Below, in pieces: positions 17,406 to 25,041 of a stretch of DNA of 64,000 bases. The notes below the pieces were generated by a model. That model made no database searches and had not been told where the DNA came from. It saw only the letters and a program-made list of their open reading frames with translations. The first letter of the stretch is position 1, and every line of letters begins with the position of its first letter. A program made the position numbers and the translations under genes. The DNA comes from an uncultured Phascolarctobacterium sp. GTDB taxonomy: Bacteria; Bacillota; Negativicutes; Acidaminococcales; Acidaminococcaceae. The DNA lies in the NCBI GenBank assembly GCA_958448515.1, contig CAUDEF010000002.1, positions 1-64,000 on the forward strand, in the 5' to 3' direction.

Positions 17406-17597
17406 TCAGCCTCCCCCAACAAAACATACTATTTCCAGTTCATCTTCATCTGTCAGCATAATATTCCCGTAATTTTTTCTGCTTATGATCTCTCCATTGA
17501 GTTCCACAATAACTTTATTTTGCTGATAGCCATACTTTTGTAAGAAATCTGCTAAACTAATATTTCTCTCTGTTACAAACTCTCCATTTACCTGCAT
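17406..17597 (-). CDS. thiS: Sulfur carrier protein ThiS
   Basis: A 63-residue ubiquitin-fold sulfur carrier ending in the diagnostic Gly-Gly (CFVGGG). It starts MQVNGEFVTERNISLADFL, with VIVELNGEIISRKNY in the middle, as in other ThiS proteins. The frame is open 42 codons further upstream, but that stretch runs through the leader terminator and promoter; the ATG at 17595-17597 has a CAGGAGGT site. First gene of thiSFGHE. Confidence 0.93.
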   Translation of the reverse strand: MQVNGEFVTERNISLADFLQKYGYQQNKVIVELNGEIISRKNYGNIMLTDEDELEIVCFVGGG

Positions 17598-17610
17598 TAT
17601 TACCTCCTGA

Positions 17611-17666
17611 AAAACAAAAAAGTCCATGAAAAAGCTACACCCGTGGTGGTGTACCCCTTCATGAAC
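17611..17666 (-). terminator. Leader terminator/attenuator in front of thiS
   Basis: A long imperfect hairpin (outer arms GTTCATGAA/TTCATGGAC, inner arms GGTACACC/GGTGTAGC) is followed by TTTTTTG on the minus strand and lies between the promoter and thiS, 14 bp before its start. It looks like an attenuator. No TPP-riboswitch (THI-box) consensus is present in the about 100-nt leader. A 20-codon open frame (17600-17662) runs through the hairpin and stops three bases before thiS, but lacks a ribosome site. Confidence 0.7.
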
Positions 17667-17701
17667 TATGTTCACTCTAAAATTATTATTAAGTTTTTTA
17701 T

Positions 17702-17731
17702 AGTATACTATTAATTTTATCAAAATGTCAA
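17702..17731 (-). promoter_or_regulatory. Promoter of the thi operon
   Basis: On the minus strand a perfect TTGACA (17726-17731) and TATACT (17702-17707) are spaced by 18 bp. Transcription would start near 17695, giving a short leader of about 100 nt. Confidence 0.75.
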
Positions 17732-17787
17732 TACTTCTACATATTGTATTTTTATATAGTTCAGTACAAAATATTGTGATTTTTTCT

Positions 17788-17816
17788 TGACATATGCACA
17801 GAAACAGTATAACATA
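17788..17816 (+). promoter_or_regulatory. Promoter of the ZTP riboswitch transcript
   Basis: A perfect TTGACA (17788-17793) is followed at 17 bp by TAACAT (17811-17816) or at 15 bp by TATAAC (17809-17814). The predicted start is about 15 nt before the aptamer. It is divergent from the thi promoter. Confidence 0.65.
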
Positions 17817-17836
17817 TCTACATACAATAAAATTTT

Positions 17837-17936
17837 ATAACACAGGGCTGACGGATTTAGTGGAATTAACCACGTGTCCTGTGTTATGTAAAAGCCGACC
17901 GTCTGGGCAATTGCTTTGCCCAGACTTTTTTATTTG
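17837..17936 (+). ncRNA. ZTP/ZMP riboswitch (pfl motif) with terminator
   Basis: The stem ATAACACAGG/CCTGTGTTAT (17837-17887) encloses CTGACGGA and GTGGAATTAACCAC, followed by the conserved GCCGACCGTCTGGGC (17894-17908). This is the ZTP/pfl pattern, including the ACGG/CCGT pseudoknot strands. The last conserved strand is also the 5' arm of the terminator hairpin GTCTGGGCAA/TTGCCCAGAC plus T run (17901-17935), so ligand binding and termination are mutually exclusive and the switch is expected to turn expression on. It is 40 bp upstream of an OFA-type transporter. ZTP/ZMP rises when 10-formyl-tetrahydrofolate is scarce. Confidence 0.92.
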
Positions 17937-17976
17937 TGCAAAGCAAGCAATATGACAAGAAAAGAGGTTTTTTATT

Positions 17977-19194
17977 ATGAAAAAAAACAAATGGCTTATT
18001 GTTCTCTCTGCAATCGGTATTCATATCTGCATAGGCAGTGTTTACGCCTGGAGCGTTTTAACCAAACCAATCATGCAGGAAATGGGTTTTTCATTGCAGG
18101 ACACAACATGGACATTCTCAATTGCAATTCTTTTTCTTGGTCTTTCTGCCGGATTTTTGGGCAGCTTTGTAGAAAAATATGGTCCCAGACGCAGCGGCCT
18201 TGTTTCAACTACGTTCTTCTGTTTAGGAATGTTCGGTACAGCTTTTGCTTTATACCAGCACAGCTTACTGCTTATGTATTTGTTTTATGGCATGATAGGC
18301 GGAATTGGTCTTGGTACAGGTTATATTACTCCCGTATCTACTCTTGTAAAATGGTTTCCCAATAACCGCGGACTTGCTACCGGACTTGCCATAATGGGAT
18401 TTGGTTTTGCCAGCTTAATTGCAGGACCTGTTATGCAGATTTTGATTGCTAAATTTGGCTTAATCGAAAACTTTATTATCTTAGGCTTCGTTTATATGAT
18501 AATTATGACGGCTTCATCTCTTTATCTTGAACCTCCCAAAGCCAATCCTTTGGCAGAAACTGCTACTGCAGCAAAATTCACCGTTAACCAGCCTGAACAG
18601 CAAAAACAGTTTACTGTTCAGGAAGCTATGAAGACTTGGCAATTTTACGCTCTGTGGTGGGTTTTCTTCACAAATATAACCTGCGGTATAGGTCTTTTGG
18701 CTGTAGCTTCTCCTATGGCTCAGGAAATCATTAAAATGTCTCCTTTAGCAGCTGCTTCAATGGTAGGCATCATAGGACTTTTAAACGGCTCCGGCCGTAT
18801 AGTATGGTCAACAATTTCTGACTATATCGGACGCAAAAATACCTATATTCTTTTCTTCGCCATTCAAATTGTCGCATTTTATATGCTTGCCGGCGTAACT
18901 GACAGCTTCCTTTTCCAGGCATTAATCTTTATTATTATTACCTGCTATGGCGGCGGATTCTCCTGCATGCCTGCTTATTTAAGCGATTTATTTGGTACCA
19001 AGCAGTTAAGTGCTATACACGGACGTATTCTCACTGCCTGGGGTCTTGCAGGTATCGTTGGTCCTGTACTTCTCTCCTGGATGAAAGAAACGACAAACAG
19101 CTACTCTGCAACATTATATTTATTCTCTGCATTCTTTGTTGTCAGCCTTATAATTGCTGTAATTCTTAAATTTAAAGGCAATACAAATCAATAA
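17977..19194 (+). CDS. OFA-family MFS transporter (oxalate/formate antiporter type)
   Basis: A 405-residue twelve-segment major facilitator of the oxalate:formate antiporter (OFA) family, shown by the GIHICIGSVYAWSVLTKPI first segment, the GFGFASLIAGP segment, GNRGLATGLA-like NNRGLATGLAIMG and the second-half DYIGRKNTYILFF loop. OFA proteins exchange oxalate/formate, but many relatives carry other monocarboxylates. The gene is controlled by a ZTP riboswitch, which links it to one-carbon/formate status and favours formate or a related acid as substrate. Start ATG at 17977 follows AAAGAGG. A terminator follows. Confidence 0.88.
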   Translation: MKKNKWLIVLSAIGIHICIGSVYAWSVLTKPIMQEMGFSLQDTTWTFSIAILFLGLSAGFLGSFVEKYGPRRSGLVSTTFFCLGMFGTAFALYQHSLLLMYLFYGMIGGIGLGTGYITPVSTLVKWFPNNRGLATGLAIMGFGFASLIAGPVMQILIAKFGLIENFIILGFVYMIIMTASSLYLEPPKANPLAETATAAKFTVNQPEQQKQFTVQEAMKTWQFYALWWVFFTNITCGIGLLAVASPMAQEIIKMSPLAAASMVGIIGLLNGSGRIVWSTISDYIGRKNTYILFFAIQIVAFYMLAGVTDSFLFQALIFIIITCYGGGFSCMPAYLSDLFGTKQLSAIHGRILTAWGLAGIVGPVLLSWMKETTNSYSATLYLFSAFFVVSLIIAVILKFKGNTNQ

Positions 19195-19211
19195 AAACTT
19201 AATACAACAAT

Positions 19212-19243
19212 AAAAAACCTGCCCTTTAAAGGCAGGTTTTTTT
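19212..19243. terminator. Bidirectional terminator between the OFA transporter and rbsB
   Basis: The hairpin AAAAACCTGCC/GGCAGGTTTTT has A and T flanks on the two sides, so it can end both converging transcripts. Confidence 0.88.
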
Positions 19244-19273
19244 ACAAGTTGTCAAAGTATACGAATGTTTATC

Positions 19274-20188
19274 TTATTTTTTTTCAACAAGTTTTAACGG
19301 AGCAGAAACCTTAGCATCAACTTTTTCGCCTTTAGCTGCTTTTACAGCAACTTCAACGCCTTGTTGACCCATAATATCAGGTTGTTGTGCAATAGTAGCA
19401 GCCATAGCGCCATCTTGTACAGCTTTTACGCCATCGTCAGTACCGTCAAAGCCAACAATAAAAATGTCTTTGTTAGCACTTTTTGCAGCCTGAATTGCGC
19501 CTAAAGCCATTTCATCATTTTGAGCGAAGATTGCCTGAATGTCAGGATTTGCCTGCAGCATATTTTCAGCAACAGTTAAACCTTTACTTCTGTCAAAATC
19601 AGCAGATTGTTTTGCTACAACAGTAAGTTTTTGATCAGCAACTTTATGGAAACCTTCGCCGCGTTCACGGGAAGCACTTGCACCAGGAATACCTTCGAGT
19701 TCAGCAACTTTTACTTTTTCACCAAGTTTTTGAACAATGTATTCAGCAGCCATTTCGCCGCCTTTTACGTTATCGGATGCAACAAAAGAAGTTACAGTAC
19801 CTTCATCTGCACTGCGGTCGAGGCAAACAACAGGAATATTAGCTTTATTAGCAGCTTTTACAGAAGTAGAAATAGCAGCAGAGTCAACCGGATTTACCAG
19901 CAAAACGCTGATATTTTGCTGCAGAAGATCAGCAATATCATTAGCCTGTTTAGCAGGGTCGTTTTGAGCATCAACGATTTTTACATTAACACCCAGTTCT
20001 TTTGCTTTAGCTTCAACGCCATCACGTAAAGTTACAAAGAACGGATTGTTTTGAGTAGATACGGAGAAACCGATAGTAATTTTGCCGTCAGTAGCTGCTT
20101 TAGCATCTTTTTTCTCTCCGCTACTGCAACCAACAATCATCATAGCCATTGCTATAATGCAGGTCATAACTAAAAAAAGTTTTTTCAT
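19274..20188 (-). CDS. rbsB: D-ribose-binding lipoprotein RbsB
   Basis: A 304-residue periplasmic-type sugar-binding protein (type 1 PBP fold) anchored as a lipoprotein (MMIVGC lipobox, Cys21). KITIGFSVSTQNNPFFVTLRDG, VDAQNDPAKQANDIADLL, NPVDSAAI, CLDRSADEG and the C-terminal GFDGTDDGVKAVQDG are typical of RbsB. It is the last gene of the rbsKDACB order and delivers ribose to RbsAC. Confidence 0.93.
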   Translation of the reverse strand: MKKLFLVMTCIIAMAMMIVGCSSGEKKDAKAATDGKITIGFSVSTQNNPFFVTLRDGVEAKAKELGVNVKIVDAQNDPAKQANDIADLLQQNISVLLVNPVDSAAISTSVKAANKANIPVVCLDRSADEGTVTSFVASDNVKGGEMAAEYIVQKLGEKVKVAELEGIPGASASRERGEGFHKVADQKLTVVAKQSADFDRSKGLTVAENMLQANPDIQAIFAQNDEMALGAIQAAKSANKDIFIVGFDGTDDGVKAVQDGAMAATIAQQPDIMGQQGVEVAVKAAKGEKVDAKVSAPLKLVEKK

Positions 20189-20210
20189 AATGATGAAATT
20201 CCTCTCTTAC

Positions 20211-21140
20211 TTAAGATTTTTTACGGTCCATAAGAACAGCCAGTAAAATAACTATACCTTTGACAACTTGTTGATAGAAGCTTGAAACATTCAAAATATT
20301 TAAGCCATTATTTAAAGTGCCTATGATAAGTGCACCAATAAGGGTACCAACAATACGGCCTTTACCACCGGAAAGGCTTGTTCCGCCCAAAACAACTGCA
20401 GCAATGGCATCAAGCTCATAGCCTGTACCTGCTGTAGGCTGAGCACTGTTTAAACGGCTGGTCAAAATTGCACCAGCCATACCGCACAGCATACCTGTTA
20501 CAGTATACGCAAAAATTTTAATTCTGTTAATTTTGATACCGGCAATAAAAGAAACTTTTTCGTTGCCGCCTACAGCGTAAGTTTTTCTTCCCAGCGGTGT
20601 TTTGTGTAAAATAAAGTACAAAATACCGAACATCAGAAGCATCATAATTGCCGGAACAGGAATATCAAAGAAATAGCCCTGACCAAAATTAAGGAAATTT
20701 TCATCTTCAGTTAAGCCACTGATAGGATTACCGTTAGTATAAACAAGAGTTAAGCCTCTGAAAATTGTCATGGTAGCCAGGGTTGCAATAAAAGGAGCAA
20801 CCTTGCCATAGGTAATAATAAGACCGTTTACAGAACCTAAAGCAGCACCAATTAAGCAGGCAACAACAATACCCAGAATAGGATCCATGCCACTTACAAT
20901 AAAGCTGCCCATCAAAGCACTTGATAAAGCCAAAATACTGCCTACGGACAAATCAATACCGCCGGTTAATATAACAAATGTCATACCAAAGGAAATTAAA
21001 GCATTAATAGACACTTGTCTAAGCAGATTCTTTAAGTTTCCCGGATCAATAAAACTGCTGTTTAAACAAGATATTACAAAAAATAATACAATCAGACCTA
21101 TCAAAGCCCCTGATTTTTTCAAAATTGCTTTTATATCCAT
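20211..21140 (-). CDS. rbsC: Ribose ABC transporter permease RbsC
   Basis: A 309-residue permease of the RbsC/AraH family with about ten membrane segments. Signatures include NLLRQVSINALISFGMTFVILTGGIDLSVGS and AGTGYELDAIAAVVLGGTSLSGGKG, the conserved C-terminal loop. It overlaps the rbsA stop by one base (TAATG), so the two are translationally coupled. Confidence 0.95.
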   Translation of the reverse strand: MDIKAILKKSGALIGLIVLFFVISCLNSSFIDPGNLKNLLRQVSINALISFGMTFVILTGGIDLSVGSILALSSALMGSFIVSGMDPILGIVVACLIGAALGSVNGLIITYGKVAPFIATLATMTIFRGLTLVYTNGNPISGLTEDENFLNFGQGYFFDIPVPAIMMLLMFGILYFILHKTPLGRKTYAVGGNEKVSFIAGIKINRIKIFAYTVTGMLCGMAGAILTSRLNSAQPTAGTGYELDAIAAVVLGGTSLSGGKGRIVGTLIGALIIGTLNNGLNILNVSSFYQQVVKGIVILLAVLMDRKKS

Positions 21141-22627
21141 TATTGTTTATAACCTCCCGTAGCAAATGACATAATTCTTTCCTGAGTAGCTTCATCATGC
21201 AACAGCTCTCCGGCAATACGTCCTTCATGAATAACAAGAATTCTGTCGCTCATCCCCAACACTTCCGGCAATTCAGAAGAAACCATGATAATAGACACAC
21301 CATTTTCTGTAAGCTCATTCATCAGCTCATAAATATCACGCTTTGCACCTACGTCTATGCCGCGTGTTGGTTCATCCATTATAATTACTTCCGGATTCAT
21401 ACCTACCCATTTTGCTATTACAACTTTTTGCTGATTACCGCCAGATAATGCACCAGCTTCCAAATCAAGAGTATGAGCCTTTACTCCAAGCTTGCTTGCC
21501 AGATCATGAGAGAATTTATTAACTTTTTTATAGTTAATAACATTCTTTTTGGCAAACTCATCTATACTTGGCAAAGCTATGTTGCGCATTATTGAGAAAT
21601 CCAGAATCAGACCTTCAGTTTTTCTATTCTCTGTAATAAAGCCAAATCCTGCTTTAATAGCGTCTTCCGGTTTAGTAATCTTCAATTTTTCATTTTTAAA
21701 GATTACTTCGCCGCTTTCGCATTTATCAACGCCAAAAATAGCACGCATAATCTCAGTTCTACCACTGCCCATAAGACCTGCAATGCCTAAAATTTCGCCT
21801 TTACGCAGATTAAAATTAACATCTTTAAAGATACCGGGCTGATTGAAATTCTTTATTTCCAGAATTACGTCACCGGGAACGTTTCTTCTTTCCGGATAGA
21901 ACTCGGTAATAGATCTGCCAACCATATCCCTTACAATATCATCAAGACTGTATTTATCAACTGGTCTGGTATCAACAGAAACACCATCGCGCATAACAGT
22001 AATCATGTCGCAGTTGTTGAATACTTCTTCCATACGGTGAGAAATATATACCATAGCTACGCCACGTTGTTTAAGAGATTTCATAACCTCAAAAAGTTTT
22101 TCAGTTTCTCTGTCAGTCAAAGCCGCAGTAGGCTCATCCATAATAACCACCTTAGCATCTAACAGCAAATTGCGCATAATTTCTGTCATTTGCTGCTGAC
22201 CTACTGAACACTCGCCAGCCTCAGCATCCAGAGGCAGTTCAATGTTCATTTCCTGACATTTTTCTTCTGCAATCTGACGCATCTTTTTAAAATCAAGTAC
22301 GCCAAATCTGTTAGTTATACTGCGCATGAGAAATAAATTTTCCAGTATGGTAAGATTAGGCCAAATATTCAATTCCTGATGAATAAAAGCAATTCCATAT
22401 TTTTCTGCTTCTACAGGGTTTTTAAAATGCACTTCTTTGCCATCAACAAATACACTGCCCTGGTCCTGTCTGTGAATGCCGGTCAATATATTCATCAATG
22501 TAGATTTACCCGCACCATTTTCACCCATCAATGCGTGAACTTCTCCGCCGGCTAACTTAAGATTAACACCTTTTAAAACTTCATTGCTGCCAAAAGCCTT
22601 ATGGATATTTCGTAATTCAATCTCCAT
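21140..22627 (-). CDS. rbsA: Ribose ABC transporter ATPase RbsA (two ABC domains)
   Basis: A 495-residue duplicated ATPase energising ribose uptake. The first half has Walker A GENGAGKSTL, signature CSVGQQQMTEI and Walker B VVIMDEPTAALTD. The second half has the degenerate GLMGSGRTEI P-loop, LSGGNQQKVVIAKW and VIIMDEPTRGIDVG. This arrangement, with only the first site fully canonical, is normal for the family. Confidence 0.96.
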   Translation of the reverse strand: MEIELRNIHKAFGSNEVLKGVNLKLAGGEVHALMGENGAGKSTLMNILTGIHRQDQGSVFVDGKEVHFKNPVEAEKYGIAFIHQELNIWPNLTILENLFLMRSITNRFGVLDFKKMRQIAEEKCQEMNIELPLDAEAGECSVGQQQMTEIMRNLLLDAKVVIMDEPTAALTDRETEKLFEVMKSLKQRGVAMVYISHRMEEVFNNCDMITVMRDGVSVDTRPVDKYSLDDIVRDMVGRSITEFYPERRNVPGDVILEIKNFNQPGIFKDVNFNLRKGEILGIAGLMGSGRTEIMRAIFGVDKCESGEVIFKNEKLKITKPEDAIKAGFGFITENRKTEGLILDFSIMRNIALPSIDEFAKKNVINYKKVNKFSHDLASKLGVKAHTLDLEAGALSGGNQQKVVIAKWVGMNPEVIIMDEPTRGIDVGAKRDIYELMNELTENGVSIIMVSSELPEVLGMSDRILVIHEGRIAGELLHDEATQERIMSFATGGYKQ

Positions 22628-22643
22628 TATCTATCCTGCCTTA

Positions 22644-23042
22644 TCAAAAAATTACATTACTATGAAGAATAACATTAGCGTAAGGAGTTATTTCTCCGGT
22701 ACGGATAACAACCTTAGCATTTTTTGTAGCAGCTTTAAAAAGCTCATGGTTGTCATCAATAATCCATTCTTCCTTAGTAAAAAGCTCTTTCATCTCAGCG
22801 TAAACAGCCGGATTTTTCTCCTTAATTTCTGCAGCAACTTCAACTTTTTCTATTTCCATGTATTTTGCTACTTCTGTCAGCACTTCCATAAATGATGGAC
22901 TGCCTAATTTTAATGCCAAATCAATCTTTGCAACTCCATCCGGAACCGGCAATCCACAATCACCTATAACAATAGTATCAGTATGTCCTAAATCAGCCAA
23001 TACTTTAGCAATAGAACTATTTAAAATACCAACCTTCTGCAT
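22644..23042 (-). CDS. rbsD: D-ribose pyranase RbsD
   Basis: A 132-residue mutarotase converting beta-D-ribopyranose to the furanose form used by ribokinase. The N-terminal LNSSIAKVLADLGHTDTIVIGDCGLPVP carries the catalytic His20 (GHTD), and the C-terminus ends RTGEITPYANVILHSNVIF as in other RbsD proteins. It directly abuts rbsK (one base) and lies 17 bp before rbsA. Confidence 0.95.
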   Translation of the reverse strand: MQKVGILNSSIAKVLADLGHTDTIVIGDCGLPVPDGVAKIDLALKLGSPSFMEVLTEVAKYMEIEKVEVAAEIKEKNPAVYAEMKELFTKEEWIIDDNHELFKAATKNAKVVIRTGEITPYANVILHSNVIF

Positions 23043-23921
23043 TTAAAACATCTCCTCTACTTCTTTTAAATACGGCATTCCTCCCTGAGCACCGATTTTC
23101 TGAACAGAAACCGCTGCTGCAGCATTGGCAAAACGTACACTTTCTTCCATAGTCTTACCGTCAGAACGCGCCACTGCAAACGCACCGTTAAATGTATCAC
23201 CGGCACCAGTTGTATCAACAGGTGTAACTTTAAAAGCCGGCACAATTCTCATTTCATTATCTTCGTAGTAAGCAACGCCTCTGCTGCCTAACGTCATAAG
23301 AACTTTACCGGAATATTGTGCCAGAATTTCTTCAGTACTCATACCTTTAAACAAAATAGCTGCCTCATGTTCATTAGGAGTCAGATAAGTAATTTTTTCT
23401 ATGATGCCTGCATCCACCGGAGCTACAGGAGCAGGATTTAACAGCACTGGTACACCCAGACTATAACATTTTTCTACGGCATATCTGATGGCAGCAAAAG
23501 GTATTTCATGCTGCAGCAAAACCAAATCTGCCTTTTTTATAGCCTCTTCTGCCTCATCTATCAAAATATTATCCACAAGATCATTAGCTGCTTTAATAAC
23601 AATGATAGTATTGTCATCCTCAGCTACGGTAATATGAGCAGTTCCGCTGTTCTCTCCCGGAAGGACTTTAACAAAATCAGTATTGACATTATTAGACTGC
23701 AGATTTTTTACAATCATCTCACCATATACATCATCACCAACGCAGCCAACCATGGTAACTTCTGCCCCTAAACGAGCAGCAGCCACTGCCTGATTAGCGC
23801 CTTTACCACCCGGAGAAACAATCAGTCTGTTTCCGAAAATAGTTTCACCAGGCTTTGCCCATCTGTTACACTCAACAGTGACATCTATATTACAACTTCC
23901 AATAACAACTATCTTAGCCAT
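23043..23921 (-). CDS. rbsK: Ribokinase RbsK
   Basis: A 292-residue PfkB-family kinase phosphorylating ribose at O5. The two family motifs are present: GGKGANQAVAAARLGA near the N-terminus and the anion-hole/catalytic DTTGAGDTFNGAFAVA (catalytic Asp) near residue 245. First gene of rbsKDACB. No obvious promoter lies in the 37 bp between it and the unknown gene upstream, and no rbsR repressor is present, so ribose genes may be read from the pyk side. Confidence 0.95.
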   Translation of the reverse strand: MAKIVVIGSCNIDVTVECNRWAKPGETIFGNRLIVSPGGKGANQAVAAARLGAEVTMVGCVGDDVYGEMIVKNLQSNNVNTDFVKVLPGENSGTAHITVAEDDNTIIVIKAANDLVDNILIDEAEEAIKKADLVLLQHEIPFAAIRYAVEKCYSLGVPVLLNPAPVAPVDAGIIEKITYLTPNEHEAAILFKGMSTEEILAQYSGKVLMTLGSRGVAYYEDNEMRIVPAFKVTPVDTTGAGDTFNGAFAVARSDGKTMEESVRFANAAAAVSVQKIGAQGGMPYLKEVEEMF

Positions 23922-23958
23922 TTTATAACCTCTCAGAATACATTAATACTTTATTTAT

Positions 23959-25020
23959 TCAACTAACAGATTTCAGCATAACATTCAAATCGTCACTAAT
24001 CAAATTTGGCTCCAGCAAATCCGATAAATAACTCATCTGCTTTCTGCTTGTTTTAGGCTTAGTCAGATTCCAGTAGTTTATTTCCAGCTGGAAAAACTCT
24101 GTAACACATCTCTTACGTTTAGAACATAAACTATTACACAATAATGTGAACAGGCTTTTTATAATCTGCAGTTCATCCTGCATTTCCACTCTGGAAATAT
24201 TGGTAATAAGATCTCTTGTACTTCTTAAAGCCAATAATAAGTACTGCTTGCGTACCGCATAATCAATTTTACTTTTTTTAGCTCTGCAAAATAAAATCAA
24301 TACAAATCTATGCAAACTGCTGTATGCTGCAAATGTTTTTTCAAATCCATCCCATCTGCAAAGCATCTGATAATTAAGATTCATCTGCAAAAGCACTGAT
24401 TTTATCAAAGCAAAATCATTTTTTCTTATCAGAACAATAAAGAGAGTATTGCACAAAAAATCAGTAACATCCTGCCAGTTTCTTCTTACAATCTGAGCAA
24501 TAAGACTCGTCCATTCAGTTATAAATTTATTTATACACTCTTTATCATCACTTTTTACACTAAATGTCAGCAATAATCTTTGCACAACAGCAAACGCATT
24601 TGTATAACGCCTGTCACAAACAATAAATATTATTGATTTTAAAAATTCTGAAACATTCTTTGCATATACTCTTGTTTCGATATATTGATTAATAACTGCT
24701 TCTGCTGAAATCAGCCAATGTGAAAACAGCTCTTTTTGCCGCATCCTCGCAGCCATGATCAGCATATTTTTTAATGCATTCAAATGAACATCGGCAGATG
24801 CCTTAAAAATATCGATATGCAGTAATATATCGTAACACTGCTTTGCATAGTCGTTCAAAGAACTTTTTACAGCTGTGCACCCTAATGTACATATTTCATC
24901 AACAATAATGTTGGCAGCTGTAATATCTTCGGCAGTTTTGAACGCAGAAAAAGACTGCTCTAAAATATACTGCCATTTATCCGTATCAAATGCAGCAACG
25001 TTTAAATCAGCCTTTTCCAT
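23959..25020 (-). CDS. Unrecognised helical protein between pyk and rbsK
   Basis: A 353-residue protein I cannot place in a family. It is predicted to be almost entirely alpha-helical, leucine/isoleucine rich, with cysteines scattered along it and basic patches (RAKKSKIDYAVRKQ, KRKRCVTEF). There is no signal peptide, no clear membrane segment and no catalytic motif. The pattern of repeating amphipathic helices suggests a HEAT/TPR-like scaffold. The ATG at 25018-25020 follows AGGTGG; a GTG three codons earlier is possible. It is 21 bp after pyk and 37 bp before rbsK on the same strand, so it is probably cotranscribed with a central-carbon gene, but no function is implied with confidence. Confidence 0.75.
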   Translation of the reverse strand: MEKADLNVAAFDTDKWQYILEQSFSAFKTAEDITAANIIVDEICTLGCTAVKSSLNDYAKQCYDILLHIDIFKASADVHLNALKNMLIMAARMRQKELFSHWLISAEAVINQYIETRVYAKNVSEFLKSIIFIVCDRRYTNAFAVVQRLLLTFSVKSDDKECINKFITEWTSLIAQIVRRNWQDVTDFLCNTLFIVLIRKNDFALIKSVLLQMNLNYQMLCRWDGFEKTFAAYSSLHRFVLILFCRAKKSKIDYAVRKQYLLLALRSTRDLITNISRVEMQDELQIIKSLFTLLCNSLCSKRKRCVTEFFQLEINYWNLTKPKTSRKQMSYLSDLLEPNLISDDLNVMLKSVS

Positions 25021-25041
25021 GTTCGCCACCTACCAAAATCA

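Noticed and set aside
17600..17662. 20-codon leader peptide before thiS with three Thr codons
   Set aside because: No ribosome site, and no logical link between threonine supply and thiazole synthesis, so I did not list it as a gene.
17598..17723. TPP riboswitch before thiS
   Set aside because: Searched by eye for the CTGAGA and ACCTGATCTGGGTAATACCAG-type elements; neither is present.
17916..18365. 149-aa open frame overlapping the start of the OFA transporter
   Set aside because: A shadow frame of the transporter gene with low-complexity, Cys/Arg/Tyr-rich translation.
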